This document shows positions 29,293-37,688 of a DNA stretch of 58,361 nt, in pieces (position 1 is the first letter of the stretch; the number at the start of each line of letters is the position of its first letter). The position numbers and the translations under genes were made by a program. The notes under the pieces are model-generated. The model was not told where the DNA came from. It saw only the letters and a program-made list of their open reading frames with translations, and did not search any database. This stretch comes from Roseibium sediminis (GTDB lineage Bacteria; Pseudomonadota; Alphaproteobacteria; Rhizobiales; Stappiaceae): positions 1-58,361 of the forward strand of contig NZ_VXDB01000024.1 in NCBI RefSeq assembly GCF_008711325.1. The letters run 5' to 3'.

Positions 29293-30171
29293 TCAGGGCA
29301 CAATGATCGCAAAGCTCTCCGGCGCGGCCGCAATTTCGGCAGGTGTCGTTCCATACGGGTCGCCGTCAATCTGAACGGCGGACGGGGGCGCACTGGTGAG
29401 CCGGAGTGTGTCGCAGGCCATAACGCATACGCCCTTCGTTCTGCCCAGCCGGTTGGTCACAAGACCGAGGGCAAAGCGCAGTATCGATAGCGGGTCATCA
29501 CGCTCCAGGACCAGAAGATATAATCCGGGATGGGAAACCGAGGCCTGCGGTGCCACACAGAACGGGCCGCCATAATAGCGACCGTTGGTCACTACAATCA
29601 GCTTGCCCTCGATCATCGTCCCATTCACTTCAGCGCGAAGTTGAACCGGGGAGCGCTTGCGAATGAGCCGAAGGGCCGTGACGACATAAGCCAGTTTGCC
29701 GAAGCGTCGCTTGAGGGACAGGGGCAAGGCATGAACAACCTCCGCATCAAAACCGGAAGAGGTCATGAGAACAAATGGATGGCTGTTGGCGGTGCCTGAA
29801 TGCAGGGACACCGTGCGCCCGGCGATGATCATTTGAATGATCTCATCAGCACGCCTTGGCAGGTTCAATTCCAGCGCCAGGACATTGGCGGTACCAAAGG
29901 GGATAACGGCAAGGGTTGGTGGAAGCGGACAATCCTGAAGACCTGCAAGCGCATCGTTGACCGAGCCATCGCCGCCAGCAATCACCAGAATACCCGCGTC
30001 AAAATCGGGGTTCTTGCAGAGTTCGCCGATTTCGCCCGCATGGGTTGTCAGGTGCAAGGTGGCGTCGAAACCGGCTGCGTTCAGTCCGCCGCGAACCTGT
30101 TCCAGAAGATCGCCGCGATATCCGCCCGCCGTCGGGTTCGCAACAATGAGAACCTTGTCCGGCTTCAGCAT
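29293..30171 (-). CDS. Diacylglycerol/sphingosine kinase-like lipid kinase
   Basis: A 292-residue protein of the DAGK catalytic family (YegS/BmrU-like). It has NPTAGGYRG at the N-terminus, the nucleotide loop VIAGGDGSVNDAL and PFGTANVLALEL. It probably phosphorylates a lipid alcohol with ATP at the membrane surface; the substrate cannot be told. It lies 44 bases after rnhA on the same strand, so it may be the last gene of the ispH-thrB-rnhA transcript. Confidence 0.85.
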   Translation of the reverse strand: MLKPDKVLIVANPTAGGYRGDLLEQVRGGLNAAGFDATLHLTTHAGEIGELCKNPDFDAGILVIAGGDGSVNDALAGLQDCPLPPTLAVIPFGTANVLALELNLPRRADEIIQMIIAGRTVSLHSGTANSHPFVLMTSSGFDAEVVHALPLSLKRRFGKLAYVVTALRLIRKRSPVQLRAEVNGTMIEGKLIVVTNGRYYGGPFCVAPQASVSHPGLYLLVLERDDPLSILRFALGLVTNRLGRTKGVCVMACDTLRLTSAPPSAVQIDGDPYGTTPAEIAAAPESFAIIVP

Positions 30172-30215
30172 CTGTCGCAGGTCCGATCCGAATTGCAGCA
30201 GGACAACAGGTCTAC

Positions 30216-30665
30216 CTATCCCGCCTTGTAAGGCGCCATGCCACCGCGAGCCAGTTCGTCCGCCCGTTCATTGTCCGGGTGCCCTGCGTGGCCCTTGACC
30301 CAGTGCCAGGTCACGTCATGGCGGTCTCGGGCAACATCCAGTTCCTGCCACAGGTCGGCGTTCTTCACCGGTTTCTTGTCAGCCGTTTTCCAGCCGCGGG
30401 CCTTCCAACCGTTCATCCACTCCGAAATGCCGCTGCGCACATAGGTACTATCGGTATAGAGATCCACTTCGCAGGGGCGTTTCAGGGCATTGAGGGCCTG
30501 AATGGCAGCCGTTAGCTCCATGCGGTTATTGGTCGTCTCCTGTTCACCGCCTGAAAGCTCCTTTTCATGTTCCCCGAACCGCAGGATGGCTCCCCATCCG
30601 CCGGGCCCCGGATTCCCCGAACAAGCGCCGTCGGTATAGATCACGACCCGTCTTGCCTCGCTCAT
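30216..30665 (-). CDS. rnhA: Ribonuclease HI
   Basis: It removes RNA from RNA:DNA hybrids. It is 149 residues, usual for the family. The acidic catalytic set is present: [16 protein letters not shown] (Asp), [10 protein letters not shown] (Glu), [11 protein letters not shown] (Asp) and DNERADELA (Asp), and the substrate-binding [13 protein letters not shown] is intact. The start overlaps the thrB stop by four bases, so translation is coupled. Confidence 0.96.
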   Translation of the reverse strand: MSEARRVVIYTDGACSGNPGPGGWGAILRFGEHEKELSGGEQETTNNRMELTAAIQALNALKRPCEVDLYTDSTYVRSGISEWMNGWKARGWKTADKKPVKNADLWQELDVARDRHDVTWHWVKGHAGHPDNERADELARGGMAPYKAG

Positions 30666-31627
30666 AACGACATCCCGTATGCATCGGGAGTTGTGGCATC
30701 TTGATGAAAGCGCAGCTTCTTGACGTATTCCATCGGATCCTTCGGGGTCACCAAGGCACCCTCTGGAACGTTCAGCCAGTCATAGAGTCGTGTCAGAAGG
30801 AAGCGCAGGGCCGCGCCCCGTGCCAGGATCGGCAGGGCGTTGAATTCCGCATCGCTCAAGGGGCGCACGGACGTATAGCCCTTCAGCATTGCCTGAGCCT
30901 TCGTGACATTGAAGGACCCGTCATGCTCGAAACACCAGGCATTCAGGCAGATGGCCAGGTCATAGGCCAGCGTATCCGTGCAGGCGAAATAGAAGTCGAT
31001 CAAGCCCGAGAGCTCGTCCTGCAGGAAGAAGACGTTGTCGGGAAAAAGATCTGCATGGATCACGCCGCGCGGAAGATCTTGCGGCCAGTTGGCTTCCAGA
31101 AAGTCCAGATCGTCGGCGATCAGTTTGGCAAGGCCGTCACAAACGGTGTCGGCCCGCTCCGCACTCATGTCAAACAGCGGGCGCCAGCCGGTAACGTCCA
31201 GCGCATTCTTGCGCGTCATGTCGAAATCGGCAGCTGCCAGATGCATCTGCGCCATGGCCGCGCCCAGCATGTTGCAGTGGTGGACCTGCGGACGCTTGAC
31301 CCACATGCCATCAAGGAAGGTCACGATCGCGGCGGGGCGTCCGGCAAGCGTGCCCAGAACCGCGCCGTCGCGGGTTGCGACCGGGCTCGGACAGGAAAAG
31401 CCCTTGCTCGCCAGATGTTTCTTGAGGTCTAGAAAAAAGGGCAGATCCGCCGGGTCGACCCGCTTTTCATACAGCGTCAGAATGTAGAAACCGCTTTCGG
31501 TATGAACAAGGTAGTTGCTGTTCTCAACACCCTCGGCAATGCCCTTGTAGGAAAGCAGTTGGCCAATGGAATAGCGGTCGATGAAGGCACCAAGTTCCTC
31601 ATCCGTGACTTCGGTATAAACGGCCAT
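30662..31627 (-). CDS. thrB: Homoserine kinase, type II (ThrB)
   Basis: It phosphorylates homoserine for threonine synthesis. It is the aminoglycoside-phosphotransferase-fold type, 321 residues, starting [19 protein letters not shown]. The catalytic block is [14 protein letters not shown] and the second metal site [10 protein letters not shown]. ispH lies six bases upstream and rnhA overlaps its end. With thrC at 22978 the window has both last steps of threonine synthesis. Confidence 0.95.
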   Translation of the reverse strand: MAVYTEVTDEELGAFIDRYSIGQLLSYKGIAEGVENSNYLVHTESGFYILTLYEKRVDPADLPFFLDLKKHLASKGFSCPSPVATRDGAVLGTLAGRPAAIVTFLDGMWVKRPQVHHCNMLGAAMAQMHLAAADFDMTRKNALDVTGWRPLFDMSAERADTVCDGLAKLIADDLDFLEANWPQDLPRGVIHADLFPDNVFFLQDELSGLIDFYFACTDTLAYDLAICLNAWCFEHDGSFNVTKAQAMLKGYTSVRPLSDAEFNALPILARGAALRFLLTRLYDWLNVPEGALVTPKDPMEYVKKLRFHQDATTPDAYGMSL

Positions 31628-31633
31628 GAAATC

Positions 31634-32632
31634 CTACTCGGCTGCGCTCGCGGAGGAGAGGGCTACGTCCCGCAGCTCTCTGGGAAGGTTGAAGGCGATG
31701 GTTTCTTCCGCGGTGCGGACAATATCGACACTGACGTCGAACCGCTCTGAAAAGGCCGCAATGATCTCCTCGACCAGCAGTTCGGGTGCAGACGCTCCGG
31801 CTGTCAGGCCGAGGGAGGTAATGCCGTCAAACTTCGCCCAGTCGATCTCGCTTGCCCGCTGAACCAATGCCGAAACGCGGCAGCCGGAGCGCTCGGCAAC
31901 CTCCCGAAGGCGCTGGGAGTTGGACGAATTTGGCGCACCGACAACAATCATGGCTTCCACTTGCGGGGCGACGGCCTTGACCGCTTCCTGCCGGTTGGTG
32001 GTGGCGTAGCAGATGTCTTCCTTGTGCGGGGCAACGATATCCGGAAAGCGGTCCTTCAGGATGGCGACAATCCCGTCCGTGTCATCGACCGACAGGGTGG
32101 TCTGGGTGATGAAGGCAAGCTGGCGTTCCGTGCGCGGCTGGAAGCTGCGTGCGTCCTGCTCGGTCTCGATCAGGGTAACGGCGCCGTCTTCCAGTTGACC
32201 CATTGTGCCGATCACTTCCGGATGGCCCTTGTGGCCGATCAGGAGGATCTCGCGGTCGCGGCGGTGATGAATTTCCGCTTCCTTGTGAACCTTGGAAACA
32301 AGCGGGCAAGTGGCATCGAGGTAGAACATGTTCCGGTTCTGCGCGTCTGCCGGAACGGACTTCGGCACCCCGTGCGCGGAGAAGATCACCGGACGGTCCT
32401 GATCGCCTTGCGGGATTTCATCGAGTTCCTCGACGAACACCGCTCCCTTGGCGCGCAGGCTGTCGACCACGAACTTGTTATGAACGATTTCGTGGCGCAC
32501 ATAGACCGGACGCCCATATTTTTCCAGCGCCAGCTCTACGATCTGAATGGCCCTGTCGACGCCCGCACAAAATCCGCGCGGGGCGCAGAGTTTGAGGCTC
32601 AAAGGCGGTTTTTTATGAGAAGTTTCAGTCAT
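31634..32632 (-). CDS. ispH: 4-hydroxy-3-methylbut-2-enyl diphosphate reductase
   Basis: The last step of the non-mevalonate isoprenoid route, making IPP and DMAPP. The three Fe-S cluster Cys are in [28 protein letters not shown] and [26 protein letters not shown] and [12 protein letters not shown] are also diagnostic. At 332 residues it is full length. First gene of the ispH-thrB-rnhA operon; its promoter lies in 32633-32814, shared with a divergent lipoprotein gene. Confidence 0.97.
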   Translation of the reverse strand: MTETSHKKPPLSLKLCAPRGFCAGVDRAIQIVELALEKYGRPVYVRHEIVHNKFVVDSLRAKGAVFVEELDEIPQGDQDRPVIFSAHGVPKSVPADAQNRNMFYLDATCPLVSKVHKEAEIHHRRDREILLIGHKGHPEVIGTMGQLEDGAVTLIETEQDARSFQPRTERQLAFITQTTLSVDDTDGIVAILKDRFPDIVAPHKEDICYATTNRQEAVKAVAPQVEAMIVVGAPNSSNSQRLREVAERSGCRVSALVQRASEIDWAKFDGITSLGLTAGASAPELLVEEIIAAFSERFDVSVDIVRTAEETIAFNLPRELRDVALSSASAAE

Positions 32633-32814
32633 GCTTGCCCTTCAGATCAGCGTCACGCGCAATAAGGGTTGTATGGCCTTTGCTGTCAAGGGCAAAGCCC
32701 TCCGGCCTGTTGCAGACCCAACGCAAGTTGCACCTCCTTGTCGCCCAAGTCTCGCCAAGTTTTACAGGACCTGATAAGAACCGCTGAATTCGAAACGAAA
32801 CGGTTGGAATACTG

Positions 32815-33408
32815 ATGGCGTCTGGAGTCAAAATTTGGGCAAATCGCAAGGTGCGGATGCTGGCCATTCTGGGTGGTCTGGCGGGGGCACTGGCAGGGTG
32901 CGAAAGCGTCGGGGAAACCAGCTCCGAGTTTGCCAAGACGGTGATTGCAGGCGGTCAGGAACCGGTCGTGGTCAGCCAGGACACGTTCGCCGGTCCGGTC
33001 TATTGCCCGCCGATCCAGCTTCAGCGCAACAGCTTCCTGATCATGAAATTCGCCCGTGGCAGGGACGATGATCCTGCAGGGCTGATGTATCAGGCCACCA
33101 TCGAGGATTGGGCCAAGAGCTGTACCGTAGACCCGAGCGGTGAAACCCGCATCAAGATCGGCCTGAAGGGGGATGTGACCCCGGGACCGGCCTGGAAGGG
33201 CGGCGATGTCACGCTTCCCGTTCGCATTGCCATTGTCCCGACCGAGGATGGAGCCAAGCCGATCATTTCCGAGCTGATCAAGCTTCCTGTTTCGGTCGGT
33301 GAGGGGGCTCCAAGCGTTGGTTGGGCCATCGTGGAGGACAAGTTCCTTGTGCCGGCCAATACCGAGCTGAAAATCCTCTTTGGTTTTGACGAGGGCGGAC
33401 GTCGCTAA
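32815..33408 (+). CDS. Predicted lipoprotein of unknown function
   Basis: A 197-residue protein. The N-terminus has a basic stretch (KIWANRKVR) and a hydrophobic segment ending in the lipobox LAGC, so Cys29 is probably lipidated. The mature part (VYCPPIQLQRNSFLIMKF, DWAKSCTVD, VTLPVRIAIVPTEDG) looks beta-rich with two further Cys that could pair. I do not recognise a named family. It is divergent from ispH and precedes the glycine riboswitch by about 280 bases with no other feature seen in that gap. Confidence 0.75.
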   Translation: MASGVKIWANRKVRMLAILGGLAGALAGCESVGETSSEFAKTVIAGGQEPVVVSQDTFAGPVYCPPIQLQRNSFLIMKFARGRDDDPAGLMYQATIEDWAKSCTVDPSGETRIKIGLKGDVTPGPAWKGGDVTLPVRIAIVPTEDGAKPIISELIKLPVSVGEGAPSVGWAIVEDKFLVPANTELKILFGFDEGGRR

Positions 33409-33689
33409 CAGGTCCGAAAGTGCCTCGTTGGACAGCCTGACGGTTCGGACTTGTCGGATTTCCGGAGCAGGAAATCTGATTCTCTGGGCCTCATGTGCGG
33501 CAAGAAACTGCGACCAAAGGCGTAAATCGGCTTTGCCGTCAAAGAGATGCCGCAGGGGCTTCATAGTAGCTGTTTTCAGCTGAATGTCTTTTATTGACAA
33601 CAAGGGGCCGCATTCGCAATATCAGGCCCGTCAGGATCGTACCCTGACAACCATGCCCTGAAAGGTTTCACAGTGGCATGGCGACGCAC

Positions 33690-33886
33690 ATGCGGGAGAG
33701 GCCGGGTGAAAGGATCCTGGCGCCGAAGGAGCAACCGCCCCGGAAACTCTCAGGCGAAAAGGACCGCATGGGCTCAACGCTCTGGAAAGCAGTGCTCCGC
33801 GTGATGCGGACTGCTCACCGAAGGAGTAACCGTGTGGAGGTCTTTGGACCCCGGCGGGAAATCTCTCAGGTTCTGGGACAGAGGGG
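33690..33886 (+). ncRNA. Tandem glycine riboswitch
   Basis: Two aptamers in a row. The first has GGGAGAGGCCGG, CCGAAGGAGCAA (33723-33734) and CTCTCAGGCGAAAAGGACCG (from 33747). The second starts at CTCTGGAAAG (33780) with CCGAAGGAGTAA (33818-33829), CTCTCAGG (33863-33870) and GGGACAGAGG. These are the conserved glycine aptamer blocks. It lies 57 bases before gcvT, so glycine probably turns on the cleavage operon. Confidence 0.94.
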
Positions 33887-33942
33887 GCGCGCGCAGGTCA
33901 GCCGACTTGCGTCCAGCGCCAACCCGAGCCCAAGGACCATTT

Positions 33943-35094
33943 ATGGCCGAGCCTGCTGATACACAAAATCTATCTCTCACGCCGCTGAACGACCTTCATG
34001 TCGAGCTGGGCGGTCGCATGGTGCCTTTCGCAGGCTACTCCATGCCGGTTCAATATCCGTCCGGCATCATGACCGAGCACCAGCACACGCGCGATCACGC
34101 AGGTCTGTTTGACGTGTCCCACATGGGGCAGGCCTGGCTGATCGGTCCGGACCACGAAACCACCGCTCGTGCGCTTGAAGCCCTTGTGCCGTCGAACATG
34201 GTGGAGCTGGCGCGCGGCAAGCAGCGCTACACTGTCCTCCTGAATGACGAAGGCGGGATCGTTGACGACCTGATGGTCACACGCCCGCTCGCTGAAGACC
34301 GTGACGGGCAGCTATTCATCGTGGTCAACGCGTCGCGCAAGGACGTGGACTACGCACTGCTTCGTGAAAAACTGCCGGAAAGCGTCCGCCTGGAACTGGT
34401 GGAAGATCGCGCGCTGATCGCCCTTCAGGGTCCGGAAGCCGTTGCCGTTGTCGCCGCTCATGCACCTGCAGTCAGCGAGCTGGGCTTCATGGAAGCCGAT
34501 TTCATGGAATTCGACGGCATTGCCTGCCACATTTCCCGCTCCGGCTACACCGGCGAGGACGGGGTTGAAATGTCCGTTCCAGCTGGCGCTGCAGAAGCAA
34601 TTGCAAAGGCGCTCCTCGCAGATGAACGTGTGAAGCCGATCGGTCTTGGCGCGCGCGACTCGCTGCGCCTTGAGGCAGGTCTCTGCCTTTATGGCCACGA
34701 TCTCGACGAGACCACATCCCCGGTTGAAGGCTCGATCACCTTTGCGATGCAAAAGCGTCGCCGTGAGGAAGGCGGCTTTCCCGGTGCAGCCCGCATTCAA
34801 AAGGAACTGGCAGAAGGCACATCCCGCATTCGCGTCGGCTTCCGTCTGGACGGCAAGGCTCCCGCACGCGAAGGCGCGGAAATCCGCCTTGGCGACGGCA
34901 CTGTGATCGGAACCGTCACGTCGGGCGGCTTTGCGCCGACCCTCGGCGCCCCGATTGCCATGGGCTATGTCGATGCCGCCCATTCCGAAATCGGAACCAA
35001 GGTGAACCTTGTTGTCCGCAACCGGGAACTCCCGGCTGAGGTCGCCGCCATGCCGTTTGTGCAGCAGCGCTATTACCGCAAACCAAAGAACTAA
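33943..35094 (+). CDS. gcvT: Glycine cleavage T protein (aminomethyltransferase)
   Basis: It takes the aminomethyl group from the lipoyl arm of H protein, releasing ammonia and making methylene-tetrahydrofolate. It has 383 residues. MVPFAGYSMPVQYPSGIMTEH, GLFDVSHMGQ, the folate-site RSGYTGEDGVEM and LGARDSLRLEAGLCLYGHDL are diagnostic. The ATG at 33943 has AAGGA six bases upstream; the in-frame codons from 33832 lie inside the riboswitch and are not coding. First gene of the gcv operon. Confidence 0.96.
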   Translation: MAEPADTQNLSLTPLNDLHVELGGRMVPFAGYSMPVQYPSGIMTEHQHTRDHAGLFDVSHMGQAWLIGPDHETTARALEALVPSNMVELARGKQRYTVLLNDEGGIVDDLMVTRPLAEDRDGQLFIVVNASRKDVDYALLREKLPESVRLELVEDRALIALQGPEAVAVVAAHAPAVSELGFMEADFMEFDGIACHISRSGYTGEDGVEMSVPAGAAEAIAKALLADERVKPIGLGARDSLRLEAGLCLYGHDLDETTSPVEGSITFAMQKRRREEGGFPGAARIQKELAEGTSRIRVGFRLDGKAPAREGAEIRLGDGTVIGTVTSGGFAPTLGAPIAMGYVDAAHSEIGTKVNLVVRNRELPAEVAAMPFVQQRYYRKPKN

Positions 35095-35117
35095 CTTCCA
35101 GAGACTGGACCTGACCC

Positions 35118-35489
35118 ATGACGACTTATTACTCCAAAGACCACGAGTGGATCTCCGTAGACGGCGACATCGCGACTGTCGGTATCACCAACTACGCCCA
35201 GGAACAGCTCGGCGACGTTGTGTTCGTGGAACTGCCGGACACCGGCAAGACCGTTTCTCAGGGCGATGAAGCCGCTGTTGTTGAATCCGTAAAGGCGGCC
35301 AGCGAAGTCTACGCGCCGCTCGACGGCGAGATCGTTGAAACCAATGGCATTCTGGCTGACGAGCCGGCCAAGGTGAACGAAGACCCGGAAGGCGCTGCCT
35401 GGTTCGTGAAGATGAAACTGTCCAACCCGGACCAGCTGTCTGAACTGCTGGACGAAGCCGGTTACAAGGCGTTCATCGCAGACCTCTAA
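35118..35489 (+). CDS. gcvH: Glycine cleavage H protein
   Basis: The lipoyl carrier that shuttles the aminomethyl intermediate between P and T proteins. It is 123 residues. The lipoylation Lys is K59 in [14 protein letters not shown], and the opening [14 protein letters not shown] and the end [14 protein letters not shown] are typical. It lies 23 bases after gcvT. Confidence 0.97.
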   Translation: MTTYYSKDHEWISVDGDIATVGITNYAQEQLGDVVFVELPDTGKTVSQGDEAAVVESVKAASEVYAPLDGEIVETNGILADEPAKVNEDPEGAAWFVKMKLSNPDQLSELLDEAGYKAFIADL

Positions 35490-35504
35490 GGCTTTGGAGC
35501 AGGC

Positions 35505-36005
35505 ATGAAAAACCACCTATACACCGCAGAAGTTTGCTGGACGCTCGACGGGGAGTTCCCGCGCGGCAAATATTCCCGCAAGCATGTCTGGCGGTTTGAC
35601 GGTGGCATTGACGTGCCTGCATCTGCCTCCCATCTGGTTGTGCCGCTGCCCTGGTCTGACAAGGCGGCGGTCGATCCAGAAGAGGCGCTGATAGCCTCCA
35701 TTTCCTCCTGCCACATGCTGACCTTTCTCGACATCGCCCGCCGGGCGAAGCACTCGATCGTCAGCTACACCGACAAGGCAGAAGGGATCATGGAGGAAAT
35801 CGCTCCAAAGCGCATGGCGGTGACAAGGGTGACTCTCAATCCCGAGATCGTTTTTGAAGATCAGTTGCCAAGCCGGGAAGAGCTGGACGCCCTGCACCAT
35901 GAAGCCCACGAAATCTGCTTCATCGCCAATTCCGTAAAATGCGAAATCACTGTGGCGCCGGATATCGTGCGCCTCGTTTCCGTAGAACCGCAAGCAAGGG
36001 TTTGA
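35505..36005 (+). CDS. OsmC family peroxide-reducing protein
   Basis: A 166-residue OsmC/Ohr-fold protein. The two redox Cys are in [17 protein letters not shown] and HEICFIANS, the usual spacing of the OsmC branch. It probably reduces peroxides with thiols. It sits inside the glycine cleavage operon, 15 bases after gcvH and seven before gcvPA, with base composition like its neighbours, so it looks like a settled operon member; its link to glycine breakdown is not obvious. Confidence 0.9.
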   Translation: MKNHLYTAEVCWTLDGEFPRGKYSRKHVWRFDGGIDVPASASHLVVPLPWSDKAAVDPEEALIASISSCHMLTFLDIARRAKHSIVSYTDKAEGIMEEIAPKRMAVTRVTLNPEIVFEDQLPSREELDALHHEAHEICFIANSVKCEITVAPDIVRLVSVEPQARV

Positions 36006-36012
36006 TCTCCCG

Positions 36013-37359
36013 ATGCGTTATTTGCCTCTGACTGACACAGACCGCGCCGACATGCTGGCCAAGGTCGGTGTCGACACCATTGACGAGCTTTTTGCCGATA
36101 TTCCGGAAAAGGCTCGTCTGAAGGGTCTGGTAGACCTGCCGCGCCGCGCCAGCGAAATGCAGGTGGAGCGCCAGCTGTCCGCCATGGCCGCCAAGAACAC
36201 CCCGGCCAGCTCTGTGCCGTTTTTTGTTGGGGCAGGGGCTTACAAGCACCATGTTCCGGCAACGGTTGACCACCTGATCCAGCGTTCGGAGTTCTTGACC
36301 TCCTACACGCCGTATCAGCCGGAAATCACCCAGGGCACCCTGCATTACCTCTTCGAGTTCCAGACACAGGTTGCCCGCCTGACCGACATGGAAGTGGCCA
36401 ACGCCTCCATGTATGACGGCTCCACCGGGACTGGCGAAGCCGTGCTGATGGCGCACCGCGTCACCAAGCGCAAGAAGGCGGTTCTCTCCGGTGGCCTGCA
36501 CCCGCAGTACCGGGAAGTCGTTGAGGGCCTCTCCAACATGGCCGACGATCAGGTCGTCAGCTTGCCTGCAGACCCGACCGGCACCGAGGACATTCTTGCC
36601 CAGATCGACGATGAAACCTCCTGCGTGGTGGTTCAGTCTCCGTCCTTCTACGGCCAGATCATCGACCTGAAGCCGATCGCCGAAAAGGCCCATGAAAAGG
36701 GCGCCCTGCTGATCGCCGTCTTCACCGAAGTGGTTTCGCTCGGCCTCATCGAGGCTCCGGGCACGCAAGGCGCGGACATCGTGGTTGGCGAAGGCCAGTC
36801 CATCGGCAACGGCCTGAATTTCGGCGGACCTTACGTTGGCCTCTTTGCCACCCGCCAGAAATACATCCGCCAGATGCCGGGCCGCCTTTGCGGTGAAACC
36901 GTCGATGCAGAAGGCAAGCGCGGTTTTGTGCTGACGCTCTCCACCCGCGAGCAGCATATCCGCCGCGACAAGGCAACGTCCAACATCTGCACAAACTCCG
37001 GTCTGTGTTGTCTGGCCTTCACGATCCACATGTCCCTTCTGGGGCAAAAGGGTCTCGGCAAGCTGGCGCGGATCAACCACGCCAACGCCGTCAGCCTGAA
37101 GAAGCAGCTTGCGGCTGTTCCGGGCGTTGAAGTGCTGAACAAGGCCTATTTCAACGAGTTCACCGTCAAGCTGCCGAAGTCGGCAAACGACGTTGTCGAA
37201 GCTCTGGCTGCCAAGGGTATTCTGGCCGGTGTGCCGGTCTCCCGCCTGGTTCCGGGCAAGGCAGAACTCGAAAACCTTCTGGTTGTTGCTGCAACCGAGG
37301 TGAACACCGACGAAGACCGTGCAGCCTTTGCCGCTGCCCTGAAGGAGGTGCTGGCATGA
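36013..37359 (+). CDS. gcvPA: Glycine dehydrogenase (decarboxylating) subunit 1
   Basis: The N-terminal-type half of a split P protein, 448 residues, full length. It opens [20 protein letters not shown] and shows [18 protein letters not shown] and [22 protein letters not shown], typical of GcvPA, which pairs with GcvPB to decarboxylate glycine. The C-terminus ALKEVLA and its TGA stop are encoded in the first copy of a 16-bp repeat (37344-37359). The stop overlaps the ATG of an inserted gene, not that of gcvPB as expected. Confidence 0.96.
   Translation: MRYLPLTDTDRADMLAKVGVDTIDELFADIPEKARLKGLVDLPRRASEMQVERQLSAMAAKNTPASSVPFFVGAGAYKHHVPATVDHLIQRSEFLTSYTPYQPEITQGTLHYLFEFQTQVARLTDMEVANASMYDGSTGTGEAVLMAHRVTKRKKAVLSGGLHPQYREVVEGLSNMADDQVVSLPADPTGTEDILAQIDDETSCVVVQSPSFYGQIIDLKPIAEKAHEKGALLIAVFTEVVSLGLIEAPGTQGADIVVGEGQSIGNGLNFGGPYVGLFATRQKYIRQMPGRLCGETVDAEGKRGFVLTLSTREQHIRRDKATSNICTNSGLCCLAFTIHMSLLGQKGLGKLARINHANAVSLKKQLAAVPGVEVLNKAYFNEFTVKLPKSANDVVEALAAKGILAGVPVSRLVPGKAELENLLVVAATEVNTDEDRAAFAAALKEVLA
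37344..37359 (+). repeat. Direct repeat, left copy, at the gcvPA/gcvPB insertion
   Basis: GGAGGTGCTGGCATGA, containing a ribosome binding site (GGAGG), the gcvPA stop TGA and the overlapping ATG of the inserted ORF. It is identical to 37673-37688; the two copies are exactly 329 bases apart. Confidence 0.97.
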
Positions 37360-37688
37360 AACCGCAGTGGCTATATAGCGTAGAGAAGTGCGAAGCAGCT
37401 TTAGATATATTGCTATCTCCAAGTCGGTCATATCAAGAAAATATTGCACTTGCTTGGAAGACTGAGCTAATGCATCTAAGGGATGATAGTATTCCGGATA
37501 ATTGTTTGGCTGAGTTTGATGAGTTTCGTAGAAAGGTTAGAGAATACGGTAAGCATACTGAGGGGCATGGTCTCCATTTTGATGGAGTGAGCGGCGCTTC
37601 TCTGGAGAAGATAACGGATTGTTTCTTGGGGTTTTATCGAAAAGTCCTCTCTGAGAGCCGTTGTGAAAAATCGGAGGTGCTGGCATGA
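37356..37688 (+). CDS. Unknown 110-residue protein inserted between gcvPA and gcvPB
   Basis: I do not recognise this protein. It is soluble and mostly charged or helical, with four Cys (12, 50, 89, 103) and a His-rich stretch [15 protein letters not shown] (about 64-76). There is no signal peptide or membrane segment. Its start overlaps the gcvPA stop (ATGA) and its own stop overlaps the gcvPB start (ATGA), each with the same GGAGG ahead. It ends EVLA, exactly as GcvPA does, because both ends are encoded by the same repeat. GC is about 44% by hand count against roughly 60% or more for the flanking genes, and codons such as ATA, AGA and TTA are frequent. All this points to recent horizontal insertion into the operon. 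Confidence 0.85.
   Translation: MKPQWLYSVEKCEAALDILLSPSRSYQENIALAWKTELMHLRDDSIPDNCLAEFDEFRRKVREYGKHTEGHGLHFDGVSGASLEKITDCFLGFYRKVLSESRCEKSEVLA
37673..37688 (+). repeat. Direct repeat, right copy, at the gcvPA/gcvPB insertion
   Basis: GGAGGTGCTGGCATGA, identical to 37344-37359. It supplies the ribosome binding site and the ATG of gcvPB together with the stop codon of the inserted ORF. Deleting one copy plus the intervening bases would leave a direct gcvPA/gcvPB ATGA overlap. Confidence 0.97.

Noticed and set aside
33832..33942. A 37-codon N-terminal extension of gcvT
   Set aside because: It lies inside the second glycine aptamer, has no protein-like pattern, and the ATG at 33943 has a proper ribosome binding site.
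37356..37688. The idea that the inserted ORF is a broken piece of gcvPA or gcvPB
   Set aside because: Both genes are full length with all motifs, and the ORF resembles neither in sequence nor in base composition.
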